DNA of 64,000 bases. Origin: JAZKDW01 sp040387375 (GTDB taxonomy: Bacteria > Pseudomonadota > Gammaproteobacteria > Burkholderiales > Burkholderiaceae_D). The stretch covers positions 1 through 64,000 of the forward strand of contig JAZKDW010000028.1 in NCBI GenBank assembly GCA_040387375.1, in the 5' to 3' direction. Each line of letters opens with the position of its first letter. The first letter of the stretch is position 1. Positions 1 to 7,390 of the stretch are shown here, piece after piece. Under the pieces are notes generated by a model. It did no database searches, was not told the DNA's origin, and saw nothing but the letters and a program-made list of their open reading frames with translations. A program made the translations under genes and the position numbers.

Positions 1-17
1 GGGGCGACGGCAGGGTT

Positions 18-69
18 GCGGCACGCATGCGTGCCGCTGCCGGAGCGGATTCGCGCTTGCAAGCGCGAA
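18..69. repeat. Two adjacent perfect 20-bp palindromes
   Basis: Positions 18-37 read GCGGCACGCATGCGTGCCGC and 50-69 read TTCGCGCTTGCAAGCGCGAA; each is its own exact reverse complement and they are 12 bp apart. They lie upstream of the terminator at 109-177. They could be cruciform or REP-like elements, or the end of a structured untranslated region of a gene left of the window. No function is assigned. Confidence 0.5.
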
Positions 70-108
70 GACCGGGAGATTCCCGCCGCCTCCACCAGTC
101 AATAAAAT

Positions 109-181
109 AGCCACCGCAATGAACTGACCCCAATAAGTTGGACATCAACTTATTGGGGTCAGTTCAGCAAGGTGGCTTTTT
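109..181. terminator. Rho-independent terminator interrupted in its loop by a palindrome
   Basis: AGCCACC (109-115) pairs with GGTGGCT (171-177), followed by a T-run on the + strand; on the - strand the stem is followed by TATTTTATT, so it could work both ways. It serves the minus-strand PEP-CTERM gene and whatever gene lies to the left. The loop should be the tetraloop GCAA, but GCAA is present twice (116-119 and 167-170) with a 47-bp palindrome between the copies, as expected for an insertion with target duplication. Confidence 0.7.
120..166. mobile_element. 47-bp palindromic insertion made of two IS3-like ends
   Basis: The arm TGAACTGACCCCAATAAGTT plus one G (120-140) is repeated as its exact reverse complement at 146-166, with only GACAT (141-145) between. 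It begins TG and ends CA, and the arm resembles the terminal repeats of IS3-family elements (recalled from the family, not searched). It is flanked by GCAA on both sides, a 4-bp target duplication. There is no room for a transposase, so it would be a minimal non-autonomous element or an end-to-end remnant. Confidence 0.6.
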
Positions 182-264
182 ATTCGTCCACCCAGTTTCC
201 CAACGCGCCCACGCAAGTGGGCTGACCTACCTGGGCGCGCCGAAAGTGATGGCGCGCCTGGGCA

Positions 265-852
265 TTAGCGCGACGCAGTGATGGCGCGGCGGCGCACTGC
301 CGCGAGACCGGCAAAGGCAAGACCGAACAGGACAATTGAACCAGGCTCGGGGACGGCGGCGGCATCCGCGATCAGCAAGTCAAATTCATAGCGGCCGTCT
401 TGCACGATTGTCTTAAAACCGAGCGACACCTCATGGGCGGTGAAGTTGATGAATCTCATGGCGTCGAGTGGACCGCCGCTCTGTGTCACGCCGATGATGT
501 CGCTGCCCATGTCAAGGTCTCCCAGGTCAATGCGAAACATCGTTCCAAAGTCGGTACGTATTCCAGACTGGTTTATGCCCGAATTATGTGTGGTAACAAC
601 AATCGAAGCGGCGCCCACGTCGACCTCAATATTCCACACATGACCGAAGTTCGGATAATTCCAGACGCCTGAAAACTCGGTACCCGCACCCACCGCCGCC
701 GGTGAGCTGAACGGGGTGGTGACTGCCGCATTTGGAGCGATGCTTGTCTCTACCAGCTCGCCGGTGATTGAATCGCCGATCAGGCTGGCTTGGGCTGTCG
801 CCCCGCTTGCGGCCAGCAGGAGGGTGGCAACAAGACGCACTATTGCAGTCAT
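265..852 (-). CDS. PEP-CTERM sorting domain-containing exoprotein
   Basis: A 195-residue secreted protein. The N-terminus MTAIVRLVATLLLAASGATA is a Sec signal peptide, and the C-terminus carries the PEP-CTERM signal: VPEPGS, a hydrophobic helix, then RRR. Such proteins are processed by exosortase and usually tied to exopolysaccharide or biofilm. The middle (about residues 25-165) has no domain I recognise. I chose ATG 852 because GGAG precedes it at a good distance; an upstream in-frame ATG at 903 would bury the signal peptide and has a poorer ribosome site. It stands alone, with no exosortase or polysaccharide genes adjacent, and ends near the terminator at 109-177. Confidence 0.85.
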   Translation of the reverse strand: MTAIVRLVATLLLAASGATAQASLIGDSITGELVETSIAPNAAVTTPFSSPAAVGAGTEFSGVWNYPNFGHVWNIEVDVGAASIVVTTHNSGINQSGIRTDFGTMFRIDLGDLDMGSDIIGVTQSGGPLDAMRFINFTAHEVSLGFKTIVQDGRYEFDLLIADAAAVPEPGSIVLFGLAFAGLAAVRRRAITASR

Positions 853-1058
853 TTTGACCGCTCCATTGGTTCTTGTGCGAATAGCATGAAGTAAGCGTGT
901 CATCTGGAGTCCCTATTTGGAGTGTTGAATTGTTGTATTTTTTAAGCGAGGATAAGTCAGGTCACTTTTGTAACCTAATGTAGACAAGCACGATACATAC
1001 CACTTAAAAATACTTTATCGGATCAACGGGTTACCAAAATGCGAAGGATGCCGCATAA

Positions 1059-1256
1059 GTATGCTGTAAAGAAACTCGACAAACGATAGTCATCGATGGA
1101 ACGTTCTTTTCATGGACGCCAGCAAGATGCCCAGATAGCTGCCCTCTTCATCCGGATCTGACCAAGGTGATCCAGAATGCGGAGAGGAACAAGTTGCTGC
1201 AACTTGATTGGTTAAAGACCATGATCGATGCGCCGCGCCCGCAATGCGATGAATGA
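1059..1256 (+). pseudogene. Possible decayed coding fragment without a start codon
   Basis: After a TAA at 1056-1058, this frame stays open for 65 codons to TGA 1254-1256 with no ATG, GTG or TTG near its beginning. The translation looks protein-like toward its end (LTKVIQNAERNKLLQLDWLK). I do not recognise a family. It may be the 3' end of a gene lost upstream, or a chance open frame. Positions 904-1058 are AT-rich, with no recognisable gene; they would hold the promoter of the PEP-CTERM gene. Confidence 0.25.
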
Positions 1257-1783
1257 GCGGTCGCCGTTCATCCAGTATTACGCAGGCTTGCTTTGACATT
1301 TATGATCCGTGCGTTTCCATTGCGCCTGTACTGTTGAGTGTTCCGCTGGCATTGGCTCAGAATGTGCCTCCGACTGGAACCAGTCCTTCCAGTGCAAATT
1401 TGCCTCAGACTGCCGTACCGAATCCTGCGGAAGGTTATTATTCGGGGACACTTGCAGGTACGGCTGTGCAGTATTCTCCGTATAAAAATCCGTATCAGAT
1501 ATCGATTACGTTCACCGGGCCACGCTGTGATTTCGGCAACGATACAGCTACGGGACTAATGACTGTGAGCGAGAGTCCCGGCCAGGCAGGGAATTTCAGC
1601 ATCGGTATCGTGGGCACGAATATCAACAGAGACAAGTTGCTATCTATTTACCTGGCGAAGGAAAGCGTGTCCATAGCAGCGCCACCCCAACCACCCTCGC
1701 CCTCGCCCTCGACGTCGCCCTCGCCACCGCCGCCACCGTCAACCGGCGGCTCGGTGATTGATGGCGGATATCTTCTTGAATGA
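1253..1783 (+). CDS. Hypothetical secreted protein with proline-rich tail
   Basis: 176 residues, unknown function. The region around residues 25-36 (LLSVPLALAQN) looks like the end of a signal peptide with cleavage after ALA. A globular stretch follows (about 55-140, with EGYYSGTLAG and ITFTGPRCDF), then a low-complexity Pro/Ser tail (residues 143-165) and a short end GGYLLE. The first 24 residues do not look like a signal-peptide start. A better one, MIRAFPLRL, begins at ATG 1301 in another frame, so a single-base frameshift near 1330-1340 may have separated the natural start from the body. Start and integrity are uncertain. Confidence 0.4.
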   Translation: MSGRRSSSITQACFDIYDPCVSIAPVLLSVPLALAQNVPPTGTSPSSANLPQTAVPNPAEGYYSGTLAGTAVQYSPYKNPYQISITFTGPRCDFGNDTATGLMTVSESPGQAGNFSIGIVGTNINRDKLLSIYLAKESVSIAAPPQPPSPSPSTSPSPPPPPSTGGSVIDGGYLLE

Positions 1784-1846
1784 ATAAGGAAGCACATCGC
1801 TGTATATGGCGACTGCTATAGCCGGCGAAACGCCCGCTGTTGCCAC

Positions 1847-2803
1847 TCACGGCCGATTGAGCACCGCACCCACATCACCCGCGGCGACTGCCAGCAGATT
1901 ATCGATTGCCGCCCCCACCATCAGATCGAAGCTGTCGACATCCAGAAATCCGATATGCGGCGTCGCAATCACATTTTTCATCGCGATCAGCGGGTCGCTT
2001 GCAGCCGTCGGCGGTTCCTGAGCATAGACATCGACCGCAGCCTGCGCCGGCCGCCCCTGGCGAAGTGCGTTGAGCAGGCCGGCCGGGTCCACCACTTCCA
2101 CTCTTGCAGTGTTGATCAGCACCGATCCCGGCTTCATCCGAAGCAGATCCGCTTCCCTGACATAAGCCCTTGTCTCGGGCGTCAATCGCAGATGCACGGA
2201 AATTGCGTCGCAGCTTGCGAAGAACAGTTCACGGTCCGGCACGCCGCGATAACCATCGGCGTCCGCCCGGCCGACCGCCGCTTCGCTGCCGTAAACCATG
2301 ACGGTCATGCCGAAGGCAGAGGCGAATTTTGCCAACTGCCGGCCCACATTGCCGTAACCGATGATGCCCAGCGTGCGGCCCTTGAGCGTGCGTCCAAGGC
2401 TGATGCCGAAGCGCCCCGCCTTCATGCCGTCGATTTCCTGCACCAGGTTGCGTAACGCGCTCATCATCAGCAGGAACGCCAGTTCAGCCGTCGCATACGA
2501 CGTGCCCGCCCCTTCCGCTACCAGGATGCCGCGCCTGCTGCACGCTTGCAGGTCAATATGCTTGCCGGCCTTGCCGGTCTGCGAGATGCAGCGCAGGGCC
2601 GGCATGCGCGCCAGCAGCGTTTCATCGATGCGGGAGCGCTCGCGCATCGGTATCAGTCCCTCGGCGTGGGCCAGGATCGCGGCCGCATCGGACACCTGCT
2701 CCAGCGGCCGATCCAGCACGGTGACCTCATGACCGGCCAGCCTGCCAAAACTCGGAAGGCTGGGAATGCCCTGCTGAAAATCGTCGAGAATAAGAATCTT
2801 CAC
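1847..2803 (-). CDS. D-2-hydroxyacid dehydrogenase family protein
   Basis: 318 residues, NAD-dependent D-isomer-specific 2-hydroxyacid dehydrogenase of the phosphoglycerate/glyoxylate reductase type. Visible are the Rossmann motif IGYGNVGRQLAKF, the catalytic arginine in INTARVEVVD, the QEPP glutamate segment and the catalytic histidine in ATPHIGF. The start is GTG 2803, which overlaps the stop of the upstream receptor gene as GTGA, a sign of translational coupling. It is the last gene of the minus-strand catabolic operon that begins at 7200. It probably interconverts a 2-oxo and a 2-hydroxy acid made in that pathway; the substrate cannot be read from sequence. Confidence 0.85.
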   Translation of the reverse strand: MKILILDDFQQGIPSLPSFGRLAGHEVTVLDRPLEQVSDAAAILAHAEGLIPMRERSRIDETLLARMPALRCISQTGKAGKHIDLQACSRRGILVAEGAGTSYATAELAFLLMMSALRNLVQEIDGMKAGRFGISLGRTLKGRTLGIIGYGNVGRQLAKFASAFGMTVMVYGSEAAVGRADADGYRGVPDRELFFASCDAISVHLRLTPETRAYVREADLLRMKPGSVLINTARVEVVDPAGLLNALRQGRPAQAAVDVYAQEPPTAASDPLIAMKNVIATPHIGFLDVDSFDLMVGAAIDNLLAVAAGDVGAVLNRP

Positions 2804-3783
2804 TCGTCTATCTTCAGGTTCGCGGCCTTGATCAGCGCACTCCATTTTTCACGCTCCTCAACGATGAAGCTGTTGAAGGCTTCCGGCGTGCCGCCGACAA
2901 TGATCATGCCCTTCAGCCGGCTGCGTACCTCCGGCTCTTTCATGATGGCCGTCACGTGCCCTGCAATCCTGCTGATGATTTCTGGCGGCGTACCAGCCGG
3001 TGCGACCAGGCCATACCATTCGGTGGTTTCGAGTTCTTTCATTCCCATTTCGGCGAAAGTCGGCACGTCCGGCAGGATATCGGAACGCACCGGCGAACTG
3101 ACCGCGAGACCCTTCAGCTTGCCGGCGCTGACATGCGGACTGACGGTAGTGGGCATCGCCAGTTGCAGCGGCACCTCGCCGGCAAGTGACGCCTGCAGGG
3201 CCGGCGCGCCGCCCCGGTAAGGCACATGCAGCAGGTGCGCACCGGTTTTATGGTTGATCAGTTCACCGACCAGATGGGTCATGCTTCCCACGCCGGATGT
3301 CGAATAACCGAAGCCGTCTTTGCGGGCCTTCGATTTGGCGAGCAAATCCTGGAAGGAATTGATGCCGGCGCCAGGATGCGACACCACAACAACCGGCATC
3401 TGAACCAGCAGCGACACACCGGTCAGGTCTTTTGACAAGTCGAAGCCATGCTTTTTCACATTAGGCTCTGCCGTCGACAGTGTGGAAATCACGATCCCAA
3501 GCACATAACCGTCAGGCGGGCTCTTTGCAATTGCCTGCATGCCGATCAGGCCGCCGGCGCCGGTCTTGTTCTCGACGATCACCGGTTGCCCCATCCGCTC
3601 CGACAGCCGTAACCCGACCACCCGCGCGATCGAATCGGTTGCCGCGCCGGCAGAGAATGGCACGATCATCCGCACCGGTTTGCTTGGATACTGCGTCTGT
3701 GCATGTACGTTCAGCGACAGGCAGCCCAGCGTTAGTGTGGCAAGCAGCGTTTTTGCAGAAAAACTCCAGCGGGATGCATTCAT
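2800..3783 (-). CDS. Bug/TTT-family periplasmic solute receptor
   Basis: 327 residues with a signal peptide cleaved near NVHA-QTQYP. It belongs to the very large Bug family of periplasmic receptors (tripartite tricarboxylate transporter component TctC): the opening YPSKPVRMIVPFSAGAATD is diagnostic, as are GYVLGI and HVPYRGGAPALQ. These bind organic acids or aromatic carboxylates. No TctA or TctB membrane subunits are nearby, so it works with permeases encoded elsewhere or acts in sensing. Its location between pathway enzymes suggests it binds the operon's substrate. Its stop overlaps the start of the dehydrogenase. Confidence 0.9.
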   Translation of the reverse strand: MNASRWSFSAKTLLATLTLGCLSLNVHAQTQYPSKPVRMIVPFSAGAATDSIARVVGLRLSERMGQPVIVENKTGAGGLIGMQAIAKSPPDGYVLGIVISTLSTAEPNVKKHGFDLSKDLTGVSLLVQMPVVVVSHPGAGINSFQDLLAKSKARKDGFGYSTSGVGSMTHLVGELINHKTGAHLLHVPYRGGAPALQASLAGEVPLQLAMPTTVSPHVSAGKLKGLAVSSPVRSDILPDVPTFAEMGMKELETTEWYGLVAPAGTPPEIISRIAGHVTAIMKEPEVRSRLKGMIIVGGTPEAFNSFIVEEREKWSALIKAANLKIDE

Positions 3784-3795
3784 GACGTCTCCTTT

Positions 3796-4608
3796 TTATG
3801 AACAGCGGTTTTCTATTGCGCCCAACCCTTCGATTTCACATCGCACCAGGTCCCCATGCTTCAGGTACACCGGCGGTTTTTTCGTGAAGCCGACGCCTGA
3901 TGGTGTGCCTGTCAGAATCAGGTCGCCCGGCTGCAGGGTAACGAAGGTGCTGATGTACGCGACCAGCCACGCCGGACTGAAAATCATGTCCGAGGTCGAA
4001 CTGTCCTGACACGTCAGTCCGTTGACTTGCGTAAGCATGCGCAGTCCGCGCGCGCCGTTGACTTCATCGGCGCTGGTCACATAGGGTCCGGTGGGTGTCA
4101 TGCCTTCCCAGGCTTTGCCTTGCGTGACCTCGCGGGTGCGCTGCTGCCAGTCGCGCACGCTGCTGTCATTGCCGACGCAAAACCCGGCGATCGCGCTTTC
4201 CGCGTCGGCTTCGCTGATCCTGCGCGTGGCCCGTCCGATCACGATCGTCAGCTCGACTTCATAATCACAACAGTCGCTTTCCGGCGGCAGCTGTATCGCA
4301 TCGTCGGGACCAATCATGGATTCGGTAAACTTTGACCACAGATTGGGGTGCTTTGGAATCGGCATGCCAAGCTCCGCGGCATGCGAATGAAAATTCATGC
4401 CGACGCAGATAATCTTGCCTGGATTTGGCACTGGCGCCGCATAGCGCGCTTCTGCGAGCGGAACCGCGGCGGCCTCGGTCAGGATCAGGTCGTCACGGCT
4501 TTTGCCCAGCACCGAGCGCAGATCGGGCGCATCGATGAGTCGCCATACATTGCCATCCATGACTGCGGGGCGCAGCCCGGCCGGTGTTCTCAGGGTCGCC
4601 AGCTTCAT
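3796..4608 (-). CDS. Fumarylacetoacetate hydrolase family protein
   Basis: 270 residues of the FAH superfamily (hydratases, decarboxylases and C-C hydrolases acting on 2-oxo acids through a divalent metal). Seen: ICVGMNFHSHAAELGMPIP, the metal-ligand segment DYEVELTIVIGR, GFCVGNDSSVRDWQ, the lysine segment QGKAWEGMTPTGPY, and LILTGTPSGVG. I chose ATG 4608 because MKLATLRTP is the usual start of the family and anything longer runs into the next gene. A 16-codon mini-ORF ends across this start codon (TGA within ATGA). It is in an operon with the SDR upstream and the Bug receptor 12 bp downstream. Confidence 0.88.
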   Translation of the reverse strand: MKLATLRTPAGLRPAVMDGNVWRLIDAPDLRSVLGKSRDDLILTEAAAVPLAEARYAAPVPNPGKIICVGMNFHSHAAELGMPIPKHPNLWSKFTESMIGPDDAIQLPPESDCCDYEVELTIVIGRATRRISEADAESAIAGFCVGNDSSVRDWQQRTREVTQGKAWEGMTPTGPYVTSADEVNGARGLRMLTQVNGLTCQDSSTSDMIFSPAWLVAYISTFVTLQPGDLILTGTPSGVGFTKKPPVYLKHGDLVRCEIEGLGAIENRCS

Positions 4609-4655
4609 GGCCGCGGTCTTGCACGGTGGACGCTGCCGGAATGATGTGTGCTCAT
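4605..4655 (-). CDS. Possible 16-codon leader ORF coupled to the FAH gene
   Basis: ATG 4655 is preceded by AAGGAAA at about 9 nt, a better ribosome site than the FAH gene has. It encodes MSTHHSGSVHRARPRP and stops with a TGA that overlaps the FAH ATG as ATGA. It could carry ribosomes onto the FAH start across the 62-nt gap after the SDR. No similarity is known to me; it may be a chance frame. Confidence 0.3.
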   Translation of the reverse strand: MSTHHSGSVHRARPRP

Positions 4656-4670
4656 CTTTTATTTTCCTTG

Positions 4671-5447
4671 TTATCGAGGCTTGAGAATGGAAGGAATGTA
4701 GGCAGCGGTCAGACCGCCATCGACTGCGAGCACCGCGCCGGTGATGAAACGCGCACGCTCGTCGTACAGAAGCGATATCGCATCGGCGATATCTTCCGGC
4801 TCCGCCATGCGCCCGATCGGGGCCGCGCCGGACAGCTTGAATGTGCCCGCTCCGCTGGATAAGGTGGCGGACATCGGGGTATTGACGGTTCCCGGCGCCA
4901 GCGCATTCACATTGACGCCATGCGGCGCCAGCTCGACTGACCAGACCCTGACAATCTGCGTGAGCGCGGCCTTGGTCGCCGCATAAGCGCCGCCACCGAT
5001 CTTCGGCCGCGCTGCCGCAGCCGAGGTCAGCACGATCACAGATGCCCGCCGGGTGCAGTCGCCGCTGCGCATCAGCAGCGGACCAAACGCACGCAGCGTC
5101 AGATAGGCGCCCTTGACGTTGACATCGAACAGCAGATCCCAATCGCTTTCTTCGGTATCGGCAAGCGGCCCGACGCGCAACATGCCTGCGCTGCAGATCA
5201 GCACATCAAGCGTTTTGCTCCACTGGCACACCCGTGCCTTCAATAACTGCAGATCGGCGGCAGAACGGATATCGCCTGCCACCGCAATCAAAAGGGTATC
5301 GTCGCCGATACGCTCGCACAGTTGCGCCAGCCGTTCCTCCTGGATGTCAAAGGCGACGACCCGATAACCATCGGCGATCAGCCGCGTGACCGCGGCTGCG
5401 CCGATGCCCGATGCGGCGCCGGTGACGAGGGCAGTCGGCCGCGTCAT
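4671..5447 (-). CDS. SDR family NAD(P)-dependent oxidoreductase
   Basis: 258 residues, classical short-chain dehydrogenase. The cofactor motif TGAASGIG is at residues 9-16, CSAG is near 85-90, the catalytic serine in VLTSAAA and the YAATK tyrosine-lysine pair follow, and the end is DGGLTAAYIPS. ATG 5447 has AGGG upstream and lies 6 nt after the stop of the RraA-like gene, so the two are transcribed together. It likely oxidises or reduces a hydroxyl intermediate of the same pathway. Substrate unknown. Confidence 0.88.
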   Translation of the reverse strand: MTRPTALVTGAASGIGAAAVTRLIADGYRVVAFDIQEERLAQLCERIGDDTLLIAVAGDIRSAADLQLLKARVCQWSKTLDVLICSAGMLRVGPLADTEESDWDLLFDVNVKGAYLTLRAFGPLLMRSGDCTRRASVIVLTSAAAARPKIGGGAYAATKAALTQIVRVWSVELAPHGVNVNALAPGTVNTPMSATLSSGAGTFKLSGAAPIGRMAEPEDIADAISLLYDERARFITGAVLAVDGGLTAAYIPSILKPR

Positions 5448-5453
5448 CCGGGC

Positions 5454-6134
5454 TTACCCTGGCTTTCCGGGGAGATGGCCCTGGGCTGCCAGCAGCGCCT
5501 TCAGGTTAAGCACATCGACCGATATTTCTCCCGCGGCATACCGTTTTCTCTTTTCAGTCTCGCCATCTTGCCGCTTGCGGGCGCTTTCCAGCGCCCCGGG
5601 AACTGCCGTAGCCGGCAAGACGACGGCGCCATCGGCATCCATTACCATCCAGTCGCCGCGCCGGACATACACGCCGGCAACCAAGATATCGCCACCGACC
5701 GCACCGAAGGTTTTTTTTACCGGACCGGCGGGCCGTATCCGTCTTGCCCACACCGGCAGGTCGAGCGCACGCAAGGCCTCGATATCCCGCACCGGACCGT
5801 CGACCAGCACGCCGGCGGCACCCCTGGCCTTCAACTGGGTGCCGATCATGTCGCCCAGCAGCGCAATGGTCGAATCGGCGCCGCCCGCCACCACCAGGAT
5901 CTCGCCCGGGGCCAACTCGGCGATGGCGGCGTGAATCGACAGATTGTCGCCGGCCACACAATCAACTGTCAGAACCGGTCCGGCGACGGTGCGCTGCGGC
6001 AGCAGCACAATCCAGTCGGCATCCAGCATCGTGGCGTCGGCGCACGCATCAACCACCGTCGCCGCGCCGCAGTCGGCAAGAGATTTGCATGCGGCCCGAA
6101 GCGCGCTCTGGTCAGCCGGGTTGGTCGAGGTCAT
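5454..6134 (-). CDS. RraA-like / 4-hydroxy-4-methyl-2-oxoglutarate aldolase family protein
   Basis: 226 residues of the RraA/HMG-aldolase fold. The signature GDMIGTQLKARGAAG followed by VLVDGPVRD supplies the conserved Arg-Asp that binds substrate and metal in the catalytic members, so an aldolase or decarboxylase role is more likely than RNase E inhibition. ATG 6134 comes only 4 nt after the TauD-like stop; the longer upstream frame overlaps that gene and was rejected. In pathways of this type the enzyme splits a 4-hydroxy-2-oxo acid to pyruvate plus a second oxo acid, which fits the FAH-type enzyme and dehydrogenases beside it. Confidence 0.82.
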   Translation of the reverse strand: MTSTNPADQSALRAACKSLADCGAATVVDACADATMLDADWIVLLPQRTVAGPVLTVDCVAGDNLSIHAAIAELAPGEILVVAGGADSTIALLGDMIGTQLKARGAAGVLVDGPVRDIEALRALDLPVWARRIRPAGPVKKTFGAVGGDILVAGVYVRRGDWMVMDADGAVVLPATAVPGALESARKRQDGETEKRKRYAAGEISVDVLNLKALLAAQGHLPGKPG

Positions 6135-6138
6135 TGGG

Positions 6139-7200
6139 CTAGTGGGAAAGGGCTGTATCGGCCGACAGGTTATCGCGCCGCAAGGCAATGCCGACCGACT
6201 CTGGCGTCGGCACGCCCATTCTTGCCGTCCCGGGACCGAAACGCTCGGCAAATTCCGGCGCCAGCGGACGATGATCGGTGCGCAGCCAGAGTCGCAGCAA
6301 ATGGCGCTTGCGGTCTTCGTCCTCGAAATCCTCGAACGCGGTCCTGGAATGCACGGTGACGTGGTTGTTCAGCAATTGCATGTCGCCCGGCTCCATCTCC
6401 ATCTCGAAACAGAGTTCAGGGCTGCCGGCCAATTCATCAAATAAATCCATTGCGGCCAACTGCTGCGCGGTCGGTGGCGTGCCTGCTTTCTCGAACGCGG
6501 GCATGATGGCATTACGCAGGTAGCGGCAACTCAACTTGTCCTGGTAATCGCTGAATACCGGAATCCGGTGGTCGGTGAGCGGCGATCTGCCTGGCAAATG
6601 CTCGCCCTTGAGGTCGTAATAAAACCCTTCGAACAAGGGTTCGAGCAGTGCGGGCTGGCGCCGCAGTATCTCGTTGAAAATCGAGTTCGAACTGGCGATC
6701 CGGCTCATGCCGCCGGTTCTCGATACACGCAGGCACAACAGGCCGACGACATCGCAATTATCGGTATGGAAATTGAGTTTGGCCGAGGTGTTGTAACCCC
6801 GTGTCTTGTGTCCGTAAGAGACACCTTCGTCCCTGACGTGGCCGAGCAGGTGTTCACGCGCATTTTGCGTCACCGGCCGGCCCAGGTGCTGACCGATGCC
6901 CCAGTAAATCCGCGACGCATCGTCCTTCGAATACTGCAGCACCGGCAAGCCGCGCAGTACCGCCATGCCGATGCCCTCCTCGACCTGGTGCGCCACTTTT
7001 TTCAAGTCCTCGGCAACCCGGTGCAACGGAAAGTCGTCCTTGCGGATATCGGTAATGGGTAGATGTTTGACATGATCCAGCGCGGCATCGAGTTCATCGA
7101 TCGCGTCCTTGCTGAAGCGGAAAATCCAGGAATCATCCGCCATCGTCTCAGCCGCCGTCCACGCGCTTGCATCGGTTACCGGCGTTGTTCTTGTTTTCAT
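6139..7200 (-). CDS. TauD/TfdA family Fe(II)/2-oxoglutarate dioxygenase
   Basis: 353 residues, first gene of the minus-strand operon. The Fe(II) facial triad is visible as H-x-D in KLNFHTDNCDVV and a distal histidine in LLNNHVTVHSR, followed by arginines (RHLLRLWLR) that usually bind 2-oxoglutarate. ATG 7200 has GGGAG at a normal distance. Members hydroxylate taurine, aryloxyacetates, carnitine-like or other small carboxylates. Here it may perform the entry oxidation of the compound bound by the Bug receptor. The 5' region faces the IclR gene and holds a likely operator at 7274-7300. Confidence 0.85.
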   Translation of the reverse strand: MKTRTTPVTDASAWTAAETMADDSWIFRFSKDAIDELDAALDHVKHLPITDIRKDDFPLHRVAEDLKKVAHQVEEGIGMAVLRGLPVLQYSKDDASRIYWGIGQHLGRPVTQNAREHLLGHVRDEGVSYGHKTRGYNTSAKLNFHTDNCDVVGLLCLRVSRTGGMSRIASSNSIFNEILRRQPALLEPLFEGFYYDLKGEHLPGRSPLTDHRIPVFSDYQDKLSCRYLRNAIMPAFEKAGTPPTAQQLAAMDLFDELAGSPELCFEMEMEPGDMQLLNNHVTVHSRTAFEDFEDEDRKRHLLRLWLRTDHRPLAPEFAERFGPGTARMGVPTPESVGIALRRDNLSADTALSH

Positions 7201-7273
7201 CAGGCACTCCCGTTCATGACAACGATGTGCGGCCAGGTTCGCCGTCAAGCACCTGTGCAACAAGGCAGGCGCA

Positions 7274-7300
7274 CCAAATCATAATGTTGTTATGATTTGG
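7274..7300. promoter_or_regulatory. Perfect 11-bp inverted repeat, likely IclR operator
   Basis: CCAAATCATAA (7274-7284) and TTATGATTTGG (7290-7300) are exact reverse complements around TGTTG. The site lies between the divergent TauD-like operon (start 7200) and the IclR-family gene (start 7391). IclR-type dimers commonly bind such palindromes next to their own genes, so control of both promoters is a reasonable inference. Confidence 0.7.
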
Positions 7301-7390
7301 CCGTCAATCGATTTTTATGCGAGCCTGAGCATCACACCGGTCCAAATGTCGAGTGATATACTCGCGCCAGAATTTTGAGTGGATCCTCCT

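Noticed and set aside
4609..5142. Extended form of the FAH-family protein beginning inside the SDR gene
   Set aside because: The extra residues are an off-frame reading of the SDR gene; the family start MKLATLRTP is at 4608.
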